DNA of 64,000 bases from Liopterus haemorrhoidalis (Eukaryota > Arthropoda > Insecta > Coleoptera > Dytiscidae): the NCBI GenBank assembly GCA_963971575.1, contig OZ020616.1:8603934-8667933 (forward strand), read 5' to 3'. Each line of letters starts with the position of its first letter. Position 1 is the first letter of the stretch. Below, one piece after another: positions 31,801-43,636 of this stretch. The position numbers and the translations under genes are program-made. The notes beneath the pieces are model-generated. The model saw only the letters and a list, made by a program, of their open reading frames with translations. It was not told the DNA's origin and ran no database searches.

Positions 31801-32009
31801 CAGTTAATTGAATATCACCCTTTTCCTTTTTTCTTGATACAGAGTTCTATAGCTCTATAATGATTCTGAGAATGAGTGATTGAGCGCGATGTATGAGTGA
31901 ACGCAACACAACCTTTGACAAAAATCTTTAAAATTATATTTTTTAAAAATCTGCGAAATAGCGAATTGTGCGAAAGTAGAATGTGGGAAAGTCGAGGGTC
32001 GCCTGTATT

Positions 32010-32439
32010 GGAAATGGAAATATAAAAAATCATCTGTGGCCACCACAGGACCGACCGCCATCATAAAGTACATGTATAAAATACATTCTAGCAGCAGAGT
32101 AGAAATAACTTGGCCTAATATTTTCTAACAGGGATATTATTTATCATGACCATGGAAACGTTACATATAAGTATTAAAAACCGATAATTTTTCAATTTTT
32201 TTTCGTTTTATCAAAAAATTTCTCAAATAAAAATTATTAATTATTGCTTTTATAGCAGCTTTTGTTCAATAAATTTTTTCGAAATATTTTTCTGTTGTGA
32301 AATGTTCGCAAAAATCTTAAAATCGACACGTGTAAACTCCCATTTTTAGTCAACTAATTTTTACCAAAAGTTGATTAACTCGTCCCATTGATGGCAGAAG
32401 CTTAAATAAGAAGTTTCATAAAAATTCTTTTAGCCGAAT
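32010..32439. other. No recognisable feature
   Basis: AT-rich DNA without supported features. Confidence 0.4.
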
Positions 32440-32720
32440 TTGCTCTGCACGTGTACACAGACAGACGGACAGACAGACCAACAGACCGACAGACCAACAG
32501 ACATCATGCTAAAAATAGTCAAAATGCTATGTAGGGACCCCAATTCGTGGAGATCCATCGACATCTGAAAATGTCAAAATCGGTATATCACAACACCTTC
32601 CATATATAAGTTGGCGGTCGGTAAAAATTAAAAGTACAAGCGCCTTTTTGTCTACCATATGGATTATATTCATCATCTCTTCTTGGACACTGAGAGTCGG
32701 GTTAAATTTTGGACTCACTC
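32440..32720. repeat. Second GACA-containing repeat
   Basis: A short imperfect GACA/GACC run (32456-32505) followed by tcatgctaaaaatagtcaaa and aatgtcaaaatcggtatatc. Unlike the HINE family around its microsatellite. Boundaries unknown. Confidence 0.4.
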
Positions 32721-32756
32721 AAAAAGGGCTTCCATATTGATTTTATTAAATATTAA

Positions 32757-33538
32757 AAAGTTATAATATTTTTCTCCTTCAAATAATCAATTGTTTGACG
32801 TGCTGTGTGGGAGCTTGCGTTGCCATGATGAAGAATGATGCGACGTTTTTGGTTGTTTTTCTTGATTTTGTCTATGACTTCTGGCAAATAAATTGTTGTA
32901 TACCATTGACTGTTCTCCGATCCTCTAAAGGAATGGTTGCGACATATCCAGTACAACCGAAGAAACAAGCGAGCATTTTCTTGGAAGTGCTTCGTGAATG
33001 AACAACTTTTGTGAGTTTCGGTTCATCTTGGAATAACAGTGGATTGTTGCTTAGTTTCCGGTTCATATAAATGAAACCAAGTTTCGTCACCTGTAACGAT
33101 GTTGTATACGGATTTTGCAGTGCCTAGGTTAATTTTTTTTAGCATTTCCCTTACACCACGAATCTTTTTTTGAGCTTCGGTCAAATTATGCGGAATCCAT
33201 CGGGAACAGACCTTTTTCACAGCTAAATTTTCATGCAAAATCGAATGTATTGTAGTCTACGATATGCCAAAGGATGCCTCTATCTCACGGTAAGTCACAT
33301 GCCGATCTTCTTCACAGCATCGACGTTTTTTTGAATCACAACCGATTTTGGTCGACTTTCACGAGATTCATCATTGACGACCACTAAAAAATTCTGCAAA
33401 ACAATTGTAAACAGTTTTTTCTGATGATGTTTCATTACCAAAAGTTGAACGAAGCGAATCTATGCATTGTTGTTGAGCTAGGCCTTTACTAAAATCGTAA
33501 AAAATCATCCAACGAAAACCTTCACGAGTAATATCCAT
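32757..33538 (-). pseudogene. mariner transposase, truncated and frameshifted
   Basis: ATG at 33536-33538. Retains the Trp codon before MIFYDF that is a stop in the 4436 copy. GDETWFHLYEPE (first Asp) is intact; HHGNASSHTA shows Asp to Gly at the second catalytic position; the third motif is absent through truncation. Several frameshifts divide it (33023-33238, 32872-33090, 32753-32968). Confidence 0.85.
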
Positions 33539-33711
33539 TTTTTCACAAACTTGTTTTTTTAAACGCTCACTATCAACAAACTACTCGGTCAATTTATAAG
33601 CTGCCACTGATTTCACAATAAAAATTGTCAAATTTTACGAATATAGTAATGACACATTTCAATACTGCCATCTAGTGGTTGTTTGTAAAAACATAAAAGG
33701 TAACCCTCGTA
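32757..33711 (-). mobile_element. mariner copy, 3' truncated
   Basis: Same family as 4371-5658. 5' inverted repeat at 33692-33711 (ggtaaccctcgta). The 3' third (beyond the second catalytic Asp region) is missing at 32757. Confidence 0.88.
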
Positions 33712-33814
33712 TCTAATAGGATACTGCAAATTTTGATGTATAGATTGTAACTAATTTTATTTCAGATTGTTCGTAGTGTTTAACAAACTTATAATATGTG
33801 GATGTCATACGTAC

Positions 33815-34702
33815 TAGAGATGGGTCGTTCATGAACGAACCGGCTCACTGAGCCGGCTCAGTAGACTGACCGAAGTGACACGGTTCACCAAATTGAAATG
33901 AGACTCACTGTATAGTTTCTCACGACTCACTGTATAGTTTCAAGTTTTAAGGATACGATTGGTCGGGCGATTGTGAGCAGTGACCGGAGTGATCCGAATC
34001 TGGATCGATGTCATGTTGAACTTCGCGAGAACTCGGCTTGTAATGGATTATCATAAAGTGTGTTTTGTCATCAATTTGTAGGGCAGTTACTAATAATAAG
34101 GCTTAGTCTATATTTTCTTACAACCATACTATATAAAGATATTAAAAATATTGCCCAAATCCCAGATGTCCGATTTATAAGGGCAATAAACATCGCCATA
34201 AACTTAACACATCTGGTTTAAAATACAGTAGCTACATAAAGTGAATTGTTTGTTTCAAAAATGTTAGATAAGAGCCGGGGCTAAGCGACGTTCTACCTAC
34301 GAACGAACGACCGACTGACTGACCTGTGTCTCGGCATCAAGTTTACAGTTCATATATTGCAAGAACTGGCTCTAAGCAAGAACCGGCTCTAAGCGATGTT
34401 CTACCTACGAACGAACGACCGACCGACCTGTGTCTCGGGATCATGTTTACAGTTCATATATTGCAAGAACCGGCTCTAAGCAAGAGCCGGCTCTAAGCGA
34501 CGTTCTACCTACGAACGAACGACCGACCAACTGGTGTCTCGGAAACATGTTTCCAGTTCATATAATGCAAGAGCCGACTCTAAGCCACGTTCTACCTACG
34601 AACGAACGACTGACCTGTGTCTCGGAAACATGTTTACTTACAACAAACTGAACGACCTCCACTGATCCGGTTCCGTAAACTGAGCCGAAATTCCCATCTC
34701 TA
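33815..34702. mobile_element. hAT-type MITE with ~105 bp repeats, copy 1
   Basis: 8-bp duplication atacgtac (33807-33814, 34703-34710), ends tagagatgggtcgttc / tagagatgggaatttc. 888 bp. Core of about four tandem units (34260-34640) each with acctacgaacgaacgacc, ctgtgtctcgg and aagagccggctctaagc. Opposite orientation to the copy at 63015. Confidence 0.92.
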
Positions 34703-34710
34703 ATACGTAC

Positions 34711-35411
34711 TGTTAAACGACAAATCTCCATCTTAACTCTTGATTACTTACCACTGATCTTGATTCACTTGATTATCGAGTTGAATCTTGCAACTGTGGT
34801 TAAATTTTTATGTCTTTACTGTACATTATGGGGTGGCCATTAAATAATATGGTGAATAAATTTTAATTTTAAATTATTTTAAATGTAATTTTCGGCAGAA
34901 GGGGACGTTAAGTAGTGACAAAAAGTATGTGTCTGATGGCATCACTCGCTACAAGACAAAGGGCGGAGGGTCTCTTACAAGATGGATGGATCTGTATCGG
35001 ATTAAATTTGATTAAAAATCTTGTCAGATGATAATTGAATAAATTTATATCAGAAAGGGGAGAGATTCAAGGTGATTTTTTATAGTCAACGTTTTCCGCA
35101 TTCGAACAATGAAATATTTACCTAGACACCAATATAGGGAACAAAAGAAAAATGGATTCCTATGGCGTATGTTGAAGTATCATGGACAGAACGACGTGCA
35201 AAGGCTTCCATTTTAAAACAGTTAAACATTTGTAGACTGTTCATGAGGATCACTTAATCTTATTTAAGATACTAGCTGGCGTGTCCGTATTACTAAAAAC
35301 TGCACTGAAGAAAGAAAAAAAAAATACTTCCTCATATTATATGTATTTGTACTTTTTTTGTCAATAGGGGATACGCATAAAATTTATATTTCCTTAAAAC
35401 TACATTTTTTT
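34711..35411. other. No recognisable feature
   Basis: AT-rich DNA with no supported gene; gatactagctggcgtgtccg at 35270 has no recognised context. Confidence 0.4.
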
Positions 35412-35641
35412 ATTCGATATATATCGAAGTAAAAATATCGATATTATCGATATATCGAAATATTTAACATGTAACATGTAAGATATATAAATTATAGTTT
35501 TTTTTTTTTTGTTGGCTTGACGGGAAAAGAAGCCAATTGACAGACAATCACTTTACAGTTGGTACTCAGCCAGCTACCCGCCAACTTTCTAATATTTTCC
35601 AAGTTAACTGCTCTCAATCCTAATTAATTAAATATATATGT

Positions 35642-36285
35642 GCTGTCCACTTTTGTAAGGACAAAACAGATCTTTTTGGTTACTTTTATAGTGTATTATG
35701 GACTTTAAATGTCAATCAAAAATATTCCTTACGCAGTAATACCGACTTTAAATTTATTGGTTATGATCATTATTAAGAAAGTGACATTTTTTATAATTTT
35801 TTAATACCAACATGACATATAATTTTAAAGGTGCAAATTATAAATTCAAAATTTCGTCTTACAGGCTATTCCAAGCGATTGGCGGAACTAAATGGAAATT
35901 TCGTAATTTTAGGTTGTTACGAAAAGGGACCTTGCTTGGGTTATTTCATATTTCAGTTTTGGTATGTGAAAATTTAAAATTCCAACAGTGAAACCACGGA
36001 AACGAATGACATATGTCAAATATTTTAATACATTTTTCCATATTTTGACAAAAACAAAAAAATGGGAAATTGTTATTAAGAATGTCAAAAAAATTAAATG
36101 CAATGAAAAGGACATTTTATAATGACAATCAATTTAATCTAGAATTTAAATATGAGTATGATTTACAAAGCTTAAACAAAATGACCAAAAGTCCGAATTA
36201 ATAGATAAAAATTACTAGATTTCAAAATCTAGTTCCGCCTAAATGTTTGGAATAGCCTACATTTGTTTTTACAAAAGTGAACAGC
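35642..36285. mobile_element. Nested MITE M2
   Basis: Inverted ends gctgtccacttttgtaagga / gctgttcacttttgtaaaaa inside AT-rich tatata flanks. Holds M1. Confidence 0.6.
35863..36258 (+). mobile_element. Nested MITE M1, copy 1
   Basis: Inverted ends aggctattccaagcgattgg / aggctattccaaacatttag, both followed by cggaacta. Internal sequence matches 48010-48435. Confidence 0.7.
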
Positions 36286-36445
36286 ATATATTTAAATGTA
36301 AAAAATATACAAGAATACGGATGTTTTGTGCGAATATCGATATTTTGCGCGATATATCGCATTTAAAATATCGATATAAAAATATCGATATATTTTTCTA
36401 AAGTATCGATATTTTCGAAATATCGATATATCGTTCCCATCCCTA

Positions 36446-36700
36446 GTTATGTCACCTAACAAAACAAAAATCACATTTTAATTAATATTATAGCCAAATT
36501 TTTTAATTAAAATATTGTAAATTTGAAATAAGCCGACCACGGCGCGAAGTTTGCCGAGTAAATACGACTGAGTATGACGTCAAATGCTGGGGTTTGACGT
36601 CACAGATACAGACTACAACATAATATTTACGTGCGTATATTGTATTGTTCGAGAGTTTTGTATTTGATTTTAAACAATTTTTCACGCATTTATTATTAAA
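36446..36700. other. Intergenic DNA with CRE-like palindromes
   Basis: tgacgtca appears at about 36575 and tgacgtcac at about 36594, upstream of the small ORF at 36701. A third copy is at 37273. Could be promoter sites of the remnant described next; inference only. Confidence 0.3.
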
Positions 36701-36847
36701 ATGGCAGATAAATATTTTGTTAGGGCTCAGAGTGATAATTTACCCAGCATTGATGCATTTATGCTCATGGAATATATGAAAAACAATAAAAGTAATAAAA
36801 CAATAATTTATAAAATATATGTACTCACATTAAAATGGTCTTCATAA
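36701..36847 (+). pseudogene. Short ORF, possible transposon-protein N-terminus
   Basis: 48 codons starting MADKYFVRAQSDNLPSIDAF. The first 26 residues look like genuine coding sequence and resemble, from memory, the N-terminus of YqaJ-type proteins found in many copies in arthropod genomes; I cannot verify this. After that the frame becomes K/N/I-rich, so an exon end or truncation is likely near 36780. Confidence 0.35.
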
Positions 36848-36960
36848 ACTTAAAGTTTACTTTTTTCTGAAATATCGGTTTTATTTCGCCTCATAGCTTT
36901 CAGCCACAAATTTCGCCTTTTCTGTTGTTTTTCGCCATCAGGTAATGATATAAATTGATT
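36829..36960 (-). pseudogene. THAP-domain-like remnant with splice donor
   Basis: Minus strand reads LPDGEKQQKRRNLWLKAMRR, then EKSKL, a stop, and YEDHFNV, directly followed by GTGAGT at 36823-36828. A basic LW..A.RR segment followed by C-x-DHF is the second half of a THAP zinc finger; here the Cys is Tyr and a stop interrupts. Decayed. Confidence 0.4.
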
Positions 36961-37194
36961 TTTTTTTATTTCTAATTGAACTATTTGTGTACATCGGTAC
37001 TAAACAATATTTTCGACTATGTTTCGAAGTACTGGGGCCTGGATCTTCCATATTTTATATATTTTAATATAAAATTTAATTCGGTAAACATGTATAAATT
37101 GTTTTTATAGAATTAAACTTTATTTTAATTAAAATCACTCTAACTTTACATAACCTATAAAAGTTATACAAGCAAATAAGTTCACGACAGACTG

Positions 37195-37268
37195 TGTAGG
37201 CTGTACGATGTACACTGGGTAGGCTGTACGCAGTACACTGGGTAGGCTGTACGCAGTACACTTAGTTG
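37195..37268. repeat. 24 bp tandem repeat, about 3 units
   Basis: Units of ggtaggctgtacgcagtaca plus ctg. Short frames here come from the repeat. Confidence 0.9.
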
Positions 37269-37464
37269 GGGTATGACGTCACACGTCGTTTTTGCGTGCT
37301 ACATACATTTATGATTTTTTTAAGTCTTCAATATAAAAAAAAAATGCAAAACTGTTTTTTATGTTTATATGCAACAAGAGGAATTAATAAAAAAAATAAA
37401 ATAAAATTATTATGCCTATCCCCTATTAAATAAGTGAGATATTTCAAGATTTTAGTTTTAGGTA

Positions 37465-37680
37465 TCCCCCTTAATTCCCCAAATATTCATCAAATCGAAA
37501 AAGTATTATTATTTTTAAATAATTTTTGTCATATACGTTTTTGCTATTGTCAATAATAAGGGACCCCCCCCTAATTCCGCAAATGTTCATCTAATTGAAA
37601 AAATGCATAGAAATAAAACATTTTTTTTTTATTATAAACTATTTTTGTCATATATAATTTTGCTGTTGTCAATACTAATG
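37465..37680. repeat. Imperfect tandem duplication, ~105 bp
   Basis: Two diverged units, each with cctaattcc, caaatnttcatc, atttttgtcatata and gctnttgtcaata. Confidence 0.6.
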
Positions 37681-37688
37681 TAGATATA

Positions 37689-39217
37689 CACACATCGGAA
37701 AAGTCTAGGGATATAAAAAAACATATGAAAATAGGTAATGTATGGTTTCTTTTGTACGTTTATTGTATTCTATCAATTAAAATACTCAATAAAGAATAGT
37801 TTACAACAAAATAAACTAAGTGTTATTTATAAAAATAATCAATATTTAAAAAAAAATACATGTTTTTAATGTATAGGTTTATGTACAAAATTGTAAAACT
37901 GAAAAAAAAAACAAATTCTAATAGAGAGTATGAACTCCACGTCGGTTGTCACAACCCTACATCTGCTATTCATGGACAAAATAACATTTTCGATGTCTTC
38001 TTGAGGTAACTGTGCCCATTCTGCTCTTAGAAGCTCTCTGAATCTATAATTATCGTAGAATCTAAAGTTATTCATATGTGGAGTAATTCTTCTCTTAAGC
38101 ATGTCCCACATATGTTCAATCGGATTTAGATCCGGTGACTGTGCTGGACATGGTATCGCATCAATACCTTCATTATCCAGCCAGTTCGTTACAATTCGCG
38201 CAACGTGTGGCCGAGCATTATCCTAAACAAGATTAAACTGATCACCAACAGCACCACGAAATGAACGCACGATAGGTTGAAGAATATTATCCAAATATTG
38301 TTGTGCTGTTAAAAATCCATTAAGAAAAACGAAATCAGTTCTACCGACAATGATTATCCCACCCCATGCCATAATAGTACCACCTCTGTAACTGTGAACT
38401 TCCTGGACGTGCCTCAAACGTTCATAACTACCAGATCTTCCCCATACTCTTGTTCGGCGAGAATCTGGATGAATTTAAAATCTGGACTCATCAGTAAACA
38501 AAACTATAGCCCAATCATTATCACACTAATATTGAAAATTGTGACACCAGTCTAATCTTGCTCTTCGATTGTCTCTAGAGAGGGGTTGACATCTGATTGG
38601 TCGTCGAGATAAAATATCAACTTCGCGGAGATGAGTTCTTACAATATCCCGACTAACGGTTAAGTTATGCGCTTGCTGTAACTCCCTTACCATTTCGAGT
38701 GCTATAATAGTAAGTTGTCTTCTAGCAATTAAGACAAAAAATCTGCCTTTACCTGCTGTTGTACAGCGACCACGTCCCGGATGTTGTTCGGCCGGACTCC
38801 CTGTTTCCCTGTAACGCCTCCATAACTGACTGATGACACTTTGAGAAACTCTTATCCGCTTGGCTACATCAACTTGAAGCCAGCTTGGAGAAGTCCCACC
38901 GCACGATTCATCTCGTGGATAGTTAGATGCTGTCGCTCCATTATTAGAAAAGTACGCCACTACTTAAAAACACTGCAATTATTAATATAAACGTTTTAAA
39001 TCGAATTAAAATGAAACATGTGATCAACCTACGGATCATGTACTGAATAAAATTTGTCAAATTTGTATTTGTTTTGTCTGGTAGGTTATTGTTTTTACTT
39101 GTTTTCCATAGCCAACTACTCATAATTGACTACTTTAATTGAAACACAACATTAAATGTACAATAAGCAATATATTTTCATATTTTTTTCAATATCCCTA
39201 GACCTTTCGTAAGTGTG
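37689..39217 (-). mobile_element. Tc1-like element, full length
   Basis: TA at 37687-37688 and 39218-39219; inverted ends cacacatcggaaaagtctag / cacacttacgaaaggtctag then ggatat. 1529 bp, enclosing a complete but mutated transposase gene. Confidence 0.92.
37866..38960 (-). pseudogene. Tc1-like DD34E transposase, three nonsense codons
   Basis: About 365 codons in one frame from MAYFSNNGATASNYP at 38960. N-terminal paired HTH includes VAKRIRVSQSVISQLWRRYR. Catalytic motifs: FTDESRF (first Asp, about 38490), DNARPHVAR (second, 38220), SPDLNPIEHMWD (Glu, about 38110), with 34 residues between second and third. In-frame stops at 38526-38528, 38475-38477 (after ESRF) and 38223-38225 (just before DNARPH, probably from Gln). 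No frameshift, so loss was by point mutation. Confidence 0.92.
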
Positions 39218-39283
39218 TATTTATCCAGCGATGTATTTTTTTGAAATTATCTCTTCACATATCTATCCAAGTTCAACCATTTG

Positions 39284-39340
39284 ACAACAATTTCACGTGC
39301 GACGATTTTTTGGTTATACCTATAAAACCCAAAAAGAAAA
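39284..39340 (-). repeat. HINE-like 5' end fragment
   Basis: ggttatacctataaaaccca at 39310 with cgatttttt before it, as at HINE 5' termini; diverged. Confidence 0.4.
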
Positions 39341-39954
39341 AGAAAAGTGTTTTATTTAAAAGTAATTAAAAAACGAAATCTGTCCAAGTTCATTCAAACA
39401 CTTTGCATGTTACCAAGATAATTGCAAGCACTTATTATTTGTTTCACAATTGTTGGAAATTAGTTACATCTATGCCCGAACTAGGATACAATCCAAGATC
39501 TTACATAGTGTAATTAGTTCTTGTGCGTTCTCATCAAGCTACGTATTATATTTATTAGAACCGTTAGATATTATTTGTTATTTTTAATTAAAATTTCGAG
39601 TTGCAGTAGAATAAACTATTAGGTCATAGACATAAATTCATTGATCGTCATTAATGAAGTCAGTAAATAAAGCAGACAGTGTTGTAAATTTAAAAGTGAT
39701 CCTTTGATTCGAACTGAAATATCAATGGCCGCAGTCCAGGGCCACACTGGGACCAGTACTGAAGCGTACAACTGTGATTAGATTAAACAATTGCAGTGGT
39801 TCATTACAGAACCGGACTAGACTAAACTTTAACATGGATGCAACTACAATTATCATGGGAATTCTTACAATGCAGGGATGAACAAAATTTGGTACCAATC
39901 ATGTTTTACAGTGATTTATATTTGATGGAATGATTGGCAAGGTTATAATAATAC
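39341..39954. other. No recognisable feature
   Basis: AT-rich DNA without supported features. Confidence 0.4.
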
Positions 39955-39956
39955 TT

Positions 39957-40478
39957 ACTTACTTAATCCTGAAGCCTTTCTACCTTGTGGTGTAAGGCTA
40001 TAGTCGAGTTACTTATTTTCTGGTGTTGTTCTCCATACTTCTTTCCATCGTGTTCTGTCCTTTGTATATTTGCTTATCTCCTCCCACTTTACGTCTCTCT
40101 TCGTTGCAGCTTTTTTGTTTCTTGGTGCCAGGTTTTTCTCGGTCTTCCTAGTCTAACTTTCTTCACTGTTCTTGCTTCAAAAACTATTTATACTATTTTG
40201 TCTTCACTGATTCTGTGTATATGCCCTAGCAATCTTAGCTGTCCTTCTTCTATTATAGTCTCCACTGGTTTTGTGCCTAGTTTTCTCTAAATACTTCATT
40301 TCTTATTCTGTCCAATTTTGTTTTACCTTCGATTTTCCTTAAAAATCTCATTTCGGAGCTTCTTATTTTGGACCTGTGCGTCTCTGTCTGCCAAGATTCT
40401 GAGGCGTATGTCAAAATTGGTATTGTCACTGTTTTGAAGATCTCTACCTTGATGTTAGTTGGTATTTCTTTTTTAGAT
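39957..40478 (-). pseudogene. LINE C-terminal fragment (family X, copy 1)
   Basis: Minus strand reads KKEIPTNIKVEIFKTVTIPI, LTYASESW, RSSEMRFLRKIEGKTKLDRI, then ENLGTKP, GQLRLLGHIHRI and LGRPRKTW. This is the post-RT extension of a non-LTR element (LTYA.E.W, EMRFLRKI.GKT, GH..R, GRPR..W). Same family as 51238-51800: both end with a 3' sequence rc of acttaatcctnaagcctttc. Stops and frameshifts near the end. Confidence 0.75.
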
Positions 40479-40479
40479 T

Positions 40480-41830
40480 ATAATAATAATAATATTCATT
40501 TATTGACCAAGGTACAAAAGAAATATTGTTTTTGGTCAGTCAAATTACAATCTGTTTCAAATACAATATTAATAAAAATAATATAAAAAAAATAAAATAA
40601 AAAGTGATAATATAAATAAAAATATAATAATACAAAGTGCGCAAATATCAGAAACAGTTTGAAGTATAATATAATATAAAAAACATTTTTTTTATAATAA
40701 AAAATGGTCACATATTTAAAATTACAATTGGTCACTTATTTACTTATAGCACGTATAAGCACGTATAAGTATCTTGTTATTTAGATTTCTTGTTTCTTCC
40801 GGTATCATGTTCATAAACTTGACTGCATAGTAATCTGTACTGTTTTTAAATACATTCAGACATACAAATATAGGATAAATACAAGTTTTATTTCTCGTGT
40901 CATATGAATGAATCTCCTCAACAGTTGTGAGGCTTGGCATGTTCTTATGAGCAAACAATAAGGAATAGTAAATATAGAGGGCTGGCAAGGTCATAATGTT
41001 TAGTTCTAGAAAAGTATCTTTACAATCTGCTCTATAAGAAATCCCCGCTATTACGCATACAGCTCGTCGCTGTAAAACAAAGATTCTTCGAGTAGCAGGA
41101 GAGTGGCCCCAAGCGAGTAGACCATACGTCATATGGGACTGGAAAAGGGAGAAGTAGGTGGTAATTAAAATGTTTTTAGTTACTGTAGAATTGAGATTTC
41201 GAAGTAAGTAAATTGTCTGAGATAATCTTGAACTCAGACCAGTAACATGCTCATCCCATCTAAGGATCAATTTGCATACCTAGAAATTTTACATGTTTCG
41301 GATTTTCATAATCATGGTATTTAGTGGTTATCAGTAAATTTTTAGTTTTATTTATATTAAGGGACAGTTTATTTGAGTAGAACCAGTCTTGTGCTTCCAT
41401 CAAACTTGCCAGACCAGTATCTAAATATACTGGTATAATTATGATGTATGATATAATTCATAAAGAGAAGTGGTCCTAATATGGAACCTTGTGGGACTCC
41501 GTGGTTTATATTTGCAATATTTGATTTATTATTATCAACTTTAACTAACTGTTTCCTATTTGAAAGATACGCACGTATCAATTAGCTGCTATTGGCATCA
41601 AATCCATACTTAACAAGCTTAGTAATAAGTATATCATGCGAAACGCAATCAAAAGACTTGCTTAGGTCTAAGAAAGTTGCTAGGCAGTAGCATTCAGTTT
41701 CAAGACTATTGGTTACGTTCCGCAGGAAGTCTAAAATAGCGTTAGATGTTGATTTGTTGCTTCTAAAACCATATTGACTATTGGTTAATAAATTGTTATT
41801 TTCAAAAGAGGAAACAATTTGCATTACAGT
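40480..41830 (-). mobile_element. LINE 3 (Jockey superfamily), tail (TAA)n
   Basis: Minus strand; 3' end carries ATT/TAA repeats at 40482-40497; 5' truncated at 41830. Inserted next to or within the family X fragment. Confidence 0.8.
40740..41824 (-). pseudogene. LINE 3 reverse transcriptase lacking catalytic loop
   Basis: From 41824: LLTNSQYGFRSNKSTSNAIL, ATFLDLSKSFDCVSHDILIT, a stop at 41580, YLSNRKQLVKV, and GVPQGSILGPLLFM. Directly after this the sequence jumps to the WFYSNKLSLNINKTKNLL thumb block, so the YADD/FADD motif has been deleted. The C-terminal frame (40740-41270) gives SHMTYGLLAWGHSPATRRIF and IHSYDTRN. Frameshift at about 41460. Confidence 0.85.
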
Positions 41831-42467
41831 TGATCAGTAGCAGGTCGTAGTAATCTCTAGTGGAGGTGCTGCAAAACTAGCTGGAGTACCCACAACTCCA
41901 CCTAGTACACTATATATGTACAGATTTTTACAAAAACGTTTTATTTGACGAATTTGATGTTATATTTGCATTACTATTTTTGTATTTGTTTTATTTTCCG
42001 ACGCTATATGTGTGTAAATGCTCAGGCGTCGTGACGCTGGTACAGTGTGAACGCACCATTTGTTCCCCGCTTTTGAACAATGATCAATTATAATTATCTG
42101 TTTGATTTAAATCGCGCGCACTACTAATTATAAAATCATGCTAAATACAGGTTCATATTTTTGTATTGTTCACATCGGAACAACGAAATTTATAGCAGAG
42201 TTTGCAGTTTGAATTAATTTTTAATTTTATCATTAAATAGTGAATTATAGACGTAGCAATATACAGAGGAAACAACATTGGAAATAATTAAAAAAGTTCT
42301 GATAATTGATCTTACTAAAATATTAATATGTGACTGGAACCGTATATTAAAAAAAATCATTTAGTCATCAATAGTACCAAATACAACGTCGAAAAGATGA
42401 CAATTTCGAAGGTCTAATACTACAAGGTAAAGTGAAAATGTTAGACTGCGTGGTGGTTATAAAAAAT
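41831..42467. other. No recognisable feature
   Basis: No supported feature. Confidence 0.4.
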
Positions 42468-43591
42468 TGATGTGAAGTGTGAATTTTCACACATTTCAAG
42501 GTTTTGCAGGTATTTAATAAGTGTAAGAAGACAATATAATGCAGGATGTCTAGGAATATTTGTTCTATAATCACATCAAAATCAACAGTTTTTGATTTGA
42601 GTACTAAGAGCTTCCATTTCATTTTTTTAAAACAAAATTTAAATAATTTGCGCAAATTTCGTCACAATAATATTTAAATTAAAAAATCCCTGCGTTTTTA
42701 TCTGCATTTGCTTTGTATTCAAGTTTTCAAAAAGACTCTACCATAGCTATAAATTTAAAAAACCAAAACATTAGCCATAATTTAGCTATAAATTAAAAAT
42801 ATAATTAATTTTATTATTATTATTATTATTTTATTTAAATAATGCTCTTTGACATAATTAATTTTGTTAAAAACCCAAAAACTGACATATTTTCCAAAAC
42901 TGAAATTTGATCAAAAATTTCTCTCGCATGTTCCTAGTTAAGATCAATGTACATTACTTAGAATTTTATCTTTTACCCCTGTGGGTTAAATGGTGCGGGA
43001 AAGTGATTTATTTAGTACATTTTTGAAAAAAAATCGTATTAAAACAATTTTTTTCTAGGACAAATAAATCGATATATTTCGAAAAACTTTTTTAAAAATC
43101 GTTTTAAAGCAGACAAATTTTAAAAAACTACGTTTTGTTCCTTAATCTACGTTTTAAGAGCTTTCATAAACATAAAATTGATATTTTTTTAAAAACTAAT
43201 ACGATCAAAAATTCATCTTGTACTGTTCAGGTTCCCATCAATGTACATTATTGAGAATTTTTCATATTTTTAGATCTACTCCTCTAGGAGATAGGGTGGG
43301 AATAATAGTTTTTGGACATAGTTTTGGCCAAAATCCAATAAAAAAAATTGATTTTTCGAAAACAAATATTTGCTTCTTGAACTACTAATTCGGAGGTTTC
43401 ATTCGATATTTATACTCAAAATTTAAATAAAATATTTATTTTTTCATTAAATGCATATTTGTTTATATTTATCTCGAAATGTGTTTTTTTTTTAACTCTC
43501 TGTATTTTTTCTATATGTGGGTAAATTTGTATAAGCACAAATTTGTATAGCTACAAATTCTACAGTACAGACAAACAAACAGTACAGAAAA

Positions 43592-43636
<45 letters not shown>

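Larger units (their letters stand above)
30964..32005. mobile_element. pogo/Tigger-like MITE hosting a mariner
   Basis: Ends cacgcggcccttgactttcg / caggcgaccctcgactttcc with TA at 30962-30963 and 32006-32007. The CAGnCGACCCTCGACTTT type end is typical of pogo/Tigger elements. About 370 bp once the nested mariner (31128-31800) is removed. No own coding sequence. Confidence 0.75.
35412..36445 (-). mobile_element. hAT-type element with TATCGATA repeats, copy 1
   Basis: Right end gttcccatcccta at 36433-36445 preceded by many atatcgata motifs; the left edge (35412) has matching cgatat motifs but the terminal ~75 bases are missing or diverged. Reverse orientation of 47696-48807. Contains MITE M2 (35642-36285), which contains MITE M1 (35863-36258). 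Confidence 0.7.

Noticed and set aside
33815..34702. CRISPR-like array because of regular repeats
   Set aside because: Units are about 105 bp contiguous tandem repeats, without unique spacers, inside an hAT MITE in a eukaryotic genome.
39985..40290. 101-residue plus-strand ORF
   Set aside because: Shadow of the minus-strand LINE C-terminal fragment.
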